Made by a program: the position numbers and the translations under genes
In this document: in pieces, positions 1-5,730 of the stretch
Numbering within the stretch: position 1 is the first letter of the stretch
Layout: each line of letters begins with the position of its first letter
Notes under the pieces: model-generated
Database searches by the model: none
Told to the model about the DNA's origin: nothing
Seen by the model: only the letters and a program-made list of their open reading frames with translations
Origin: Flavobacteriaceae bacterium
GTDB lineage: Bacteria; Bacteroidota; Bacteroidia; Flavobacteriales; Flavobacteriaceae
Length of the DNA: 7,539 nt
NCBI GenBank assembly: GCA_013214425.1
Contig: JABSPN010000140.1
Coordinates: 1 to 7,539, forward strand
Direction of reading: 5' to 3'

Positions 1-311
1 GTTAGGTTGTCTAATGTACCATCCTCGTTGTTATCCAGATATTGCGCCATAATATTAGCAGCATGTAGTAATCGATTATCATCAACAGTTGGAACGGCAT
101 AAATAGGAATTCCGAAGACCTCAACTTTTCTGTTAAAAGAAGACAATCCGTTGTTGTCGGTGTTCTCGACAATAGTAAAATTTGGATCGTTTCCAGGATT
201 AATTGTGCCAGTAGGATTGGTCGAATTATTATCGTCATTAGAACAGGAATTACAACTCAAAAAGAAAGTTGTAAGTGCTGTTAACCCAAAATGTTTTATG
301 TACTTTTTCAT
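1..311 (-). CDS. Lipoprotein with Ca-binding-like loop, partial (3' end outside window)
   Basis: The visible part encodes the first 103 residues of a secreted lipoprotein; the gene runs off the left edge without a stop. From the ATG at 311 the product starts MKKYIKHF, followed by a hydrophobic stretch ending FFLSC, so Cys20 is the probable lipidation site. Asn/Ser/Asp-rich residues follow (NSCSNDDNNS), which resembles the export signal that sends lipoproteins to the cell surface in Flavobacteriaceae. A flexible Asn/Gly/Pro linker comes next, then a folded region starting around VEVFGIPIYAVP. Near the edge lies DNNEDGTLDN, a DxNxDGxxD pattern like EF-hand or thrombospondin-type calcium loops. 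An alternative ATG at 332 would add seven residues (MNNKIFH); 311 is preferred because the candidate promoter just upstream would leave no leader for 332. A terminator separates the gene from the DUF4249 unit. I do not recognise the family well enough to give a function. Confidence 0.8.
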   Translation of the reverse strand, partial: MKKYIKHFGLTALTTFFLSCNSCSNDDNNSTNPTGTINPGNDPNFTIVENTDNNGLSSFNRKVEVFGIPIYAVPTVDDNRLLHAANIMAQYLDNNEDGTLDNL

Positions 312-338
312 ATGAAATATTTTATTGTTCATACTAAG

Positions 339-370
339 AAAAGCTAAAGATGAAATATCCCTAAGTACAA
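339..370 (-). promoter_or_regulatory. Candidate Bacteroidota promoter for the partial lipoprotein gene
   Basis: On the minus strand TTG (370-368) is followed after 21 nt by TAGCTTTT (346-339), which matches seven of eight positions of the TAnnTTTG -7 box. Transcription would start near 333, giving about a 20-nt leader to the ATG at 311. It lies downstream of the terminator at 383-406, so this gene probably has its own transcript. Confidence 0.42.
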
Positions 371-382
371 ATCCCAATAAAG

Positions 383-406
383 AGTCCGAGTACTTCTACT
401 CAGACT
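383..406 (-). terminator. Hairpin terminator of the receptor/DUF4249 unit
   Basis: A 10-bp inverted repeat (383-392 with 397-406) has a 4-nt loop. Read on the minus strand it contains one G-T wobble and is otherwise fully paired, followed by CTCTTTATT. It starts 4 nt after the stop codon of the DUF4249 gene. On the plus strand the stem has an A-C mismatch but is followed by six T, so weak termination in that direction is also possible. Confidence 0.7.
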
Positions 407-409
407 TTT

Positions 410-1273
410 TTAATTTGGAACGCTTTGACTTACAGCATCTAAAGATTTAACAGTGAAATTTCCTAAGGCGCGTTTATTTTCACTGATATTCATAATATTT
501 CCTTCAATATTTACGGGTGGAGTAGCAAAAAGTTGCCTAGGATCTCCAGGACCTTCATTGTCATTTCCTTCTTGTTGAAGTGTCTGGTTTAAATAAAACT
601 GATACGATTCACTATTAATGTTTTCCAGTCTTACCAGAATTTCATCATAGTCAAAATCGACATCATCATCAACAAAAAACGGGAAAATATCTAAGTCAAC
701 TAAAGCTTCATCACTTCCGTTAAAAATAACATCTGTCGACTCAGATCGACTTCTGGATACGATATTACCATTCAAAATCAAATCAATACTAAAGTTATAA
801 AAATTCGTGTCGTTTTCTGGGTCAGTAAAAAGGATTTCGATGTATTCGTCTTCAGCAAACAACTCTATTTCTGTTATTGGAACTACAGGTTTTAAGAGTT
901 CTCTTTCAGAAATAAATGTGGTACCATCAGTAAGCAGAACTTCAATCCAATACTTGTTTCCTGTAAGGGTAGTTATTGCTTGAGTTGTGGTATAGACTCC
1001 TTCAAAAACAGTAAAGCTATCTGTAACTAAATTGGTTATTCCAGATGTATCTTCAGTATACAAAGAAACCATAGCATCATTAATTGGGTTTGAGGTTAAA
1101 TTGGAATTAAGAGGTACCGATTGTTGTATGTCAATCACCACAGGAGCGGTTTCCTGACTAATAGTTCCGAAAATTATGGTTTGCGGTTCAAAAGGAACAT
1201 CTACAGATATTTCTTCGGTACATTGAGAGAACCCCAGCAGCATGACAATGTATGTAAAGTGTTTTAATTTCAT
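410..1273 (-). CDS. DUF4249 family lipoprotein, partner of a TonB-dependent receptor
   Basis: The 287-aa product begins with a signal peptide (residues 1-17) and Cys18 followed by TEEIS, so it is probably a lipoprotein, although the residues before the Cys (GFSQC) are a poor lipobox. The rest reads as beta-rich domains: an N-terminal immunoglobulin-like part around 30-125 (VPFEPQTIIFGTISQ, NKYWIEVLLTDG) and a C-terminal part ending in ISENKRALGNFTVKSLDAVS, a typical end for DUF4249. An acidic run, VDDDVDFDYDE, lies at 201-211. DUF4249 proteins are encoded directly after TonB-dependent receptors in Bacteroidota and are thought to act with them at the outer membrane; the substrate is unknown. 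The ATG is 3 nt after the receptor's stop codon, so the two are co-transcribed. The frame is intact even though the receptor's is not. Family assignment is from recognition of the pattern, not from a search. Confidence 0.85.
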   Translation of the reverse strand: MKLKHFTYIVMLLGFSQCTEEISVDVPFEPQTIIFGTISQETAPVVIDIQQSVPLNSNLTSNPINDAMVSLYTEDTSGITNLVTDSFTVFEGVYTTTQAITTLTGNKYWIEVLLTDGTTFISERELLKPVVPITEIELFAEDEYIEILFTDPENDTNFYNFSIDLILNGNIVSRSRSESTDVIFNGSDEALVDLDIFPFFVDDDVDFDYDEILVRLENINSESYQFYLNQTLQQEGNDNEGPGDPRQLFATPPVNIEGNIMNISENKRALGNFTVKSLDAVSQSVPN

Positions 1274-1276
1274 GAC

Positions 1277-3626
1277 TTAGAATTTGAAGTTATAGGTTAC
1301 AAAAGGGACTGGAGCCCCTATAATTGAGTATTGAAAGGTTCTGAGTTGATTATCTCTCAGGTTACTATAGACCGAAAACGGATTTTTATGTCCGTATGCA
1401 TTGTACACACCAAACACCCAGTGTCCAGACCATTTTCGATTTTCTTTTTTTGTTGGCGTATAAGTAAACGAAAGATCGAGGCGATGAGTAGGATTTAAAC
1501 GAAAAGCATTTCTATCTGAATACGTAAAGAATTGTACTCCGTCAATTATAAATTTACCTGTTGCATAAGTAGTAGGTCTTCCAGATTGCAGAGTAAAGAA
1601 AGCGCCGACCTTCCATTTTTTACTGAACCGATAGTTTCCAGTTATATTAAACAAATGCGGCCGATCATAATTCGAAGGATAATAATCTCCGTTATTGATA
1701 TTGATAGAATTAAAAGGACTTGTTGTTCTTCTTCTGGTTACAGAATAAGTATAATTGGCATTTCCTGTAAATCGGCCTTTGGTTTTATACACACCGAATT
1801 CCAATCCGTATGCATATCCTTTAGCAGGTAATAGTTGGGTTTCGATATTTTCATTCAGGAATAAATCGGCACCATTTATATATTCTACTAGATTATTAAA
1901 TGTCTTATAATAGCCCTCCACTATGAAGTTATATTCTCTTTTAGGTGTATCATAAGCATAGCCAGCGGAAATCTGATTTACCTCAAGCGGTTTCACATGT
2001 GCCCCGGCAGGTTTCCAGATATCGAAGGGCAACGCAGCAAAACTATTGGAAATTAAATGAATGTATTGAAACATTCTGTTGTATCCTAACTTCAGAGTCT
2101 TTCTATCACTTAAGTCATATTTAAGTGCAATACGAGGTTCAAAACCACTGTACGTTTTTATGATTTCGTTTTGTCTGTAACTGCGAGTATTAATAATCGT
2201 GCCTACACTAGGAGGCTGACCAGGCTCGTAAGTAGAGACATTGTAAGGTCCGATATTTCCAAACCAGGAATAGCGCAATCCGATATTGGTGGAAAATTTA
2301 TTCCAGGTTCTATTGTAGGATAAATAAGGAGGTAATTCTTGTAGGAGTAAACCGATATAAGGTACTGTTAAACCCAAAACGAATACTAGTATCTGCATTA
2401 TGGTAGTAAGTAAAATCGGGTTTTACAATCCAGTTTTCTACGGAAGATTTCCACGTAAAATTGGTGGCAGCTCCTGTAGGTCCGCCGCTGGAGTTCTCAG
2501 AAGATAAATCATAATTATATCGACTGAATATTCCTGAAAGGTTCATGAATAATTTATCAGAAAAAATATGATTCCATCGAATAGTTGTGGTCGCATTTTT
2601 CCATCTGAAATCGACTATTTCATCTTCTGAATTTTCTTGAGTATCTTGATTGTCATCGTCGTCTCCAAACTTAAGACGCATGACATCTGCTCCAAAATAT
2701 CCAGAAACAAACAACTTGTTTTTTTCATTAATATCCCAGGAAACTTTGGAATTCAAATCGTAGAAATAAACCTTATTGCCTTTTAAGTTTTTAAAAAGCG
2801 GAAAGAATAAATCAAAATAGGAACGTCTTCCTGAAACCAGGAAACTCAGCTTTTCTTTTTTTATTGGACCCTCTAATGTGAGTCGGGAAAACAGTAAGCC
2901 AACACCTCCTTCTCCTTTTAATTTTTTGTTGCTTCCATCTCGTTGTCGAATGTCTAAAACAGAAGAGGCTCTTCCTCCGTAACGCGATGGAATTCCTCCT
3001 TTATATAATTGCATGTCTTTAATTGCATCTGCATTAAAAATCGAAAAGAACCCCCAAACATGTGAAGAATTATAAATAGGAGCTTCATCAAGTAGGATGA
3101 GGTTTTGATCGATATTTCCTCCTCTAACATTAAAACCGGTAGTTCCTTCACCAATTGAGTTCACGCCCGGCTGGGTTAATACTGCTCGTGTTACATCTGG
3201 CTCTCCTAACAAAGAAGGTAACTGTTTAATATCTTCTGTTTTCAGATTGATGGAACCACTAATGACATTATTGGTCTGACTTTTAGAATTTTTATTAGCC
3301 ATAACTACTACCTCCTCTAACTGATCTGAATCAAGCTGTAAATCAATATTCAGTTTTTGATTACTTTCTAAGTTGATGTTTTGGATAAAGTTTTGATAGC
3401 CCAAATAGGAAATGATGATCTCGTGATTCCCTTGTTCTAATGTTAAGGAAAAGAAACCGTATTCATTGGTGACAGTTCCTTTATTGGTGGTGATATCCTG
3501 AATGGTTGCCCCTATTAATGTTTCTCCTGTTGAGTTATCCTTAATCGTTCCGCTAATGGTGTAAGACTGTCCAAAAGCAGCACTTACAGATAGAAAAATA
3601 AATAGTTTAAGAATTTGGTGTTTCAT
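1277..3626 (-). pseudogene. TonB-dependent outer-membrane receptor, frameshifted
   Basis: Two overlapping frames together make one receptor of about 780 residues. The first (3626-2310, 438 codons from MKHQ) has a signal peptide ending AAFGQ, a carboxypeptidase-regulatory-like beta domain at about 22-100 (SGTIKDNSTGETLIGATI), a TonB-box-like LEEVVVMA at 103-110, and a plug domain at about 130-235 with FNVRGGNIDQN and SRYGGRASSVLDIR. Barrel strands start after that. It then runs into a TAG at 2310. The second frame carries the rest of the barrel from ELPPYLSYNRTW (about 2340) to VTYNFKF, ending in the terminal Phe used for outer-membrane assembly. The frame change falls between YRFTP and ELPPYLS, where 'acaa' leaves one extra base or two too few. 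The upstream in-frame ATG at 3656 would add MFRCITLKKF before the signal peptide, so 3626 is the better start. An acidic loop, GDDDDNQDTQENSEDE, lies at 321-336. As read, no complete barrel can be made; a sequencing error remains possible. Confidence 0.88.
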
Positions 3627-3653
3627 AAATTTTTTTAAAGTAATACATCTAAA

Positions 3654-3661
3654 CAAAGAAA
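3654..3661 (-). promoter_or_regulatory. Weak -7-like box before the receptor gene
   Basis: On the minus strand TTTCTTTG differs from TAnnTTTG at one position and would give a leader of about 20 nt to the receptor ATG at 3626. No TTG lies at the expected distance upstream. The receptor could equally be read from the AraC gene's transcript, as the gap is only 73 nt and I see no terminator in it. Confidence 0.22.
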
Positions 3662-3699
3662 TTCCTTATACAGTTTTCGGTTAAATTTTTTAGGTTCCT

Positions 3700-4773
3700 C
3701 TATTCAGACTTTTTCATCATTAATTCATATTGTTTGGGTGTAATACCTTCTACTTTTTTAAAAGCAGTGTAAAAGGTTGATTTTGAAGAAAAGCCCGCTT
3801 CTTCTGCCAAACCTAAAATACTTAACTGCTTGGCCTTAGGTGAAGTGAGTAGTTCTTTAAATTTAGCCACCCTAAATTCGTTGATAAAATGGTAAAAATT
3901 AGTTTTTGAGCAAGTATTAATTAACCTTGATAGCTCTTTTTCTTTTGTTTCTAAGACAATAGCAAGTGTTCTTAAATTCAAATCTTTGTTTACAAACAAC
4001 TTCTCTTCTTGAATACGGTTATAGATTGTTTTGAACACAAATTCATCATCAGAATTTACCTCAGGAGAAAAATTAGTTTTTGTAATAGGCGGTACCTTTT
4101 TTCTAAAATGAGTTTCTTTAAAATTTTCAGGCTGAGAAATTCCTTTATAGCCAATCCAATATACGAGCAAAAAAGTAATTATTGTGGAAACTATGGAAAA
4201 AATCTCGGGCAAATTCCCATTAAATAAGCCAACAAGATCTTCAACAAACCAAAGGATATTAAAAAAGAGGAAAACAATCAAGATGGTATTAATCCACGAA
4301 AGGGTTTTCTGCTCAATCTCTGAATAAAATTCGGTAATCGATTTCAGGTGTTCCTTAAGGATTTTAAAAAGATACAAGATAATGGCAACATTAAAGCTGT
4401 ATTCAAATAAAGAGAGCAATAAAGATTCTTTGAAGAAGAATCCTAACCAGAATAGTATGTTGATTAATATTCCGGGTAAAAATAAAAACCATTCTATCTT
4501 CTTTATGTTGAGGTTGACTATTTTTTTAATGTAAATCAGGAGAAAAACAAGGGTTACATAAACGGTATCCATAGGGATAAATAAATCGATCGTATTAGAC
4601 TCGGCTAAGTTGTTACTCAGTGCTCCCAGAATTTCTAATGACAAACTAAGCATGAATAACCCCAAAAAAATAGTAGCTTTGGGGGGTTTAAAAAGGAATA
4701 AACAACCCAGCATAAAAGCTGTAGAGAAAGACAATAAGTCTATTATCGAGCCGATATTTAGTGTAATATCCAT
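3700..4773 (-). CDS. Membrane-embedded AraC-family transcriptional regulator (7TM + HTH)
   Basis: The 357-aa protein joins an N-terminal membrane domain to a cytoplasmic DNA-binding domain. About seven hydrophobic segments are visible (near 8-28, 33-52, 66-85, 95-113, 120-140, 160-180 and 190-209), the first beginning shortly after the start. A charged linker (about 215-245) leads to an AraC/XylS-type domain at roughly 255-352. Its second helix-turn-helix is clear: LGLAEEAGFSSKSTFYTAFK followed by VEGITPKQYE, the family signature. Such fusions are common in Flavobacteriaceae and are thought to sense a ligand or membrane state directly and switch neighbouring genes. It lies 73 nt upstream of the TonB receptor on the same strand, so it is the likely regulator of, and perhaps co-transcribed with, the receptor and DUF4249 genes. 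It is divergent from folB over 35 bp. The ligand cannot be told from the sequence. Confidence 0.9.
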   Translation of the reverse strand: MDITLNIGSIIDLLSFSTAFMLGCLFLFKPPKATIFLGLFMLSLSLEILGALSNNLAESNTIDLFIPMDTVYVTLVFLLIYIKKIVNLNIKKIEWFLFLPGILINILFWLGFFFKESLLLSLFEYSFNVAIILYLFKILKEHLKSITEFYSEIEQKTLSWINTILIVFLFFNILWFVEDLVGLFNGNLPEIFSIVSTIITFLLVYWIGYKGISQPENFKETHFRKKVPPITKTNFSPEVNSDDEFVFKTIYNRIQEEKLFVNKDLNLRTLAIVLETKEKELSRLINTCSKTNFYHFINEFRVAKFKELLTSPKAKQLSILGLAEEAGFSSKSTFYTAFKKVEGITPKQYELMMKKSE

Positions 4774-4785
4774 AGGTTGTCGATT

Positions 4786-4793
4786 TACTTTTA
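4786..4793 (+). promoter_or_regulatory. Candidate -7 box for folB
   Basis: TACTTTTA matches seven of eight positions of TAnnTTTG and lies 15 nt before the folB ATG at 4809, implying a leader of about 10 nt. No TTG is found at the usual -33 position, so support is partial. Confidence 0.35.
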
Positions 4794-4798
4794 CTAAT

Positions 4799-4806
4799 TA
4801 AAACTA
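4799..4806 (-). promoter_or_regulatory. Candidate -7 box for the AraC-family gene
   Basis: On the minus strand TAGTTTTA matches seven of eight positions of TAnnTTTG and lies 25 nt before the ATG at 4773. The upstream part would fall inside folB; no TTG is seen there. With the folB box, it means two opposed promoters would be packed into 35 bp. Confidence 0.28.
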
Positions 4807-4808
4807 TT

Positions 4809-5165
4809 ATGGGAATTATTAAAGTTGATAATATAAAAGTTTATGCCTATCACGGCTGTTTGATTGAAGAATCTAAGATAGGAAGTAATTATAGAGTAGA
4901 TCTAAAAGTTAAGGCAGATTTAACAACTTCTGCTCAAACAGATGATTTAAACGATACGGTAGATTATGTATTATTAAACAATATTGTAAAAGAAGAAATG
5001 GCGATTCGATCAAAGTTACTGGAAGAAGTGGCAAATCGCATATTAAATCGTATATTTAAAGAGTCGCAACAGGTTACTTTTGCAGAAGTGGCTGTTTCGA
5101 AATTGAATCCGCCAATTGGAGGAGATGTAGAAAAAGTGACAATTATTCTAAGCAAAGAAAGATAA
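4809..5165 (+). CDS. folB: Dihydroneopterin aldolase
   Basis: FolB converts 7,8-dihydroneopterin to 6-hydroxymethyl-7,8-dihydropterin plus glycolaldehyde, a cytoplasmic step of folate synthesis. The 118-aa length is normal for the family. The signature residues are all visible: YAYHG at 12-16, the Glu pair at 20-21 (Glu21 aligns with catalytic Glu22 of the Staphylococcus aureus enzyme), DTVDY with Tyr53 (Tyr54 there), LLEEVANRI at 70-78 with the pterin-binding Glu73, and SKLNPPIGG at 97-105 with Lys98 (Lys100 there). The enzyme should therefore be active. The start MGIIKVDNIKVYAYHG fits the usual N-terminus, so no extension is needed. It is divergent from the AraC gene, and tRNA-Cys follows 41 nt after its stop. 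The alignment to the S. aureus protein was done from memory. Confidence 0.95.
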   Translation: MGIIKVDNIKVYAYHGCLIEESKIGSNYRVDLKVKADLTTSAQTDDLNDTVDYVLLNNIVKEEMAIRSKLLEEVANRILNRIFKESQQVTFAEVAVSKLNPPIGGDVEKVTIILSKER

Positions 5166-5180
5166 TTAAAAAAAACTTTT

Positions 5181-5188
5181 TAAATTTG
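5181..5188 (+). promoter_or_regulatory. -7 box of the tRNA-Cys promoter
   Basis: TAAATTTG is a perfect match to the Bacteroidota -7 consensus TAnnTTTG and ends 18 nt before the tRNA, so transcription would start about 12 nt upstream of the mature 5' end. No clear TTG is found at -33; that region is A-rich and overlaps the end of folB. Confidence 0.55.
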
Positions 5189-5206
5189 CTATCCTTAAAA
5201 ACTAAG

Positions 5207-5277
5207 GGTGTCGTGGCCGAGTGGCTAGGCAGTGGTCTGCAACACCATCTACAGCGGTTCGAATCCGCTCGACACCT
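5207..5277 (+). tRNA. tRNA-Cys (GCA anticodon)
   Basis: A complete cloverleaf of 71 nt. The acceptor stem GGTGTCG (5207-5213) pairs with CGACACC (5270-5276), with T5277 as discriminator. The D stem is GCC/GGC (5216-5218, 5228-5230). The anticodon stem is 5232-5236 with 5244-5248 (first pair G-T), with loop CTGCAAC holding GCA at 5239-5241. The T stem is AGCGG/CCGCT (5253-5257, 5265-5269) with loop TTCGAAT. CCA is not encoded. The anticodon and the U73-type discriminator both fit cysteine. It sits between folB and a strong terminator. Confidence 0.97.
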
Positions 5278-5280
5278 CAA

Positions 5281-5310
5281 AAAAACCTCAGTGAAAACTG
5301 AGGTTTTTTT
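5281..5310. terminator. Bidirectional terminator between tRNA-Cys and the small membrane protein gene
   Basis: A 12-bp perfect stem (5281-5292 with 5297-5308) has a GAAA tetraloop. On the plus strand the core GC part is followed by seven T (5304-5310), and it begins 4 nt after the tRNA. On the minus strand the same core is also followed by seven T (the A-run 5279-5285 read in reverse), so it can stop transcripts arriving from the genes on the right. The two converging units share it. Confidence 0.88.
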
Positions 5311-5434
5311 ATAGTACTTAAAACTAGTGTTTGTTAAACTACTAACTACTTGGGCTTTCCGATAGTAATAAAACTAATTAATAGCACAAAACCAAACCTA
5401 AATTAACACATTCATGTGATAGGAATTGTCGTAT

Positions 5435-5623
5435 CTAATCATTTATTTTTTTATCAAATCTAATGATCCTAGCTAACCATTTGTAGTTTGATTTTCTGAG
5501 CATAGTAATTAGTGGGTAATAAAAAGGCTTTTTCTTTACCCCTGAATACCTAGCTCTTTGAATTTTATTCCTGTCAATTTGGTAAGCAATAAGAATTATT
5601 AGTAAAATTAAAAGAATAATCAC
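5435..5623 (-). CDS. Small basic single-pass membrane protein, unknown function
   Basis: This 62-aa reading frame uses GTG as start; no ATG or other usual start exists upstream before an in-frame TAG at 5651-5653. Residues 1-14 are an almost pure Ile/Leu run (MIILLILLIILIAY), a membrane anchor. The remaining 48 residues are strongly basic (KKKP, LRKSNYKWLARIIR) and should lie in the cytoplasm. A perfect TAnnTTTG-type box (TATATTTG) lies 15-22 nt upstream of the GTG, implying a very short leader, and a terminator lies downstream at 5281-5310. These flanking signals are the main reason to consider it real. No family is recognised. It follows the TPR regulator on the same strand with a 107-nt gap, so it may be a target or accessory of that regulator, but nothing in the sequence proves it. 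It could also be a chance frame. Confidence 0.5.
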   Translation of the reverse strand: MIILLILLIILIAYQIDRNKIQRARYSGVKKKPFYYPLITMLRKSNYKWLARIIRFDKKIND

Positions 5624-5637
5624 AACAATCTTTTTTT

Positions 5638-5645
5638 CAAATATA
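5638..5645 (-). promoter_or_regulatory. -7 box before the small membrane protein gene
   Basis: Minus-strand TATATTTG matches TAnnTTTG at every position. Transcription would begin around 5631, only about 8 nt before the GTG at 5623. No TTG is seen at the -33 distance, and the AT-rich setting makes chance matches likely. Confidence 0.35.
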
Positions 5646-5730
5646 TATGTCTAGCTAACACCTCTTGGGTGATAATTCAACAATCATCTCAGGGTTTTCA
5701 ATAGTTTAAAGGGTTTAACAATTTAATATA

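Noticed and set aside
11..238. Open frame of 75 codons on the minus strand
   Set aside because: It lies inside the lipoprotein gene in another frame; the lipoprotein frame has the signal peptide, lipobox and Asp/Asn-rich secreted composition.
1532..1831. 99-codon plus-strand open frame
   Set aside because: It is antisense to the receptor's barrel region and its product is Ser/Ile/Arg-rich with no recognisable domain.
2954..3154. 66-codon minus-strand open frame
   Set aside because: Alternate frame within the plug domain, whose correct frame shows clear family motifs.
3627..3656. Longer receptor start at the ATG at 3656
   Set aside because: It would put MFRCITLKKF in front of a complete signal peptide; the ATG at 3626 gives a standard export signal.
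1277..3656. Programmed ribosomal frameshifting in the receptor gene
   Set aside because: No slippery heptamer and no stable downstream stem-loop could be seen at the frame change; TonB receptors are not known to use it.
4009..4801. Plus-strand open frames of 72 and 63 codons
   Set aside because: Antisense shadows of the AraC-family gene.
4964..5155. 63-codon minus-strand open frame
   Set aside because: Antisense to folB, whose active-site residues are all present in the plus frame.
5407..5418. Short inverted repeat CACAT-tc-ATGTG as an operator or terminator
   Set aside because: Only five paired bases per arm with a 2-nt centre, no T-run, and located after the stop of the small gene; expected by chance.
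5655..5675. Small hairpin (CACC/GGTG) after the TPR regulator gene as its terminator
   Set aside because: Four to five base pairs and no following T-run; too weak to call.
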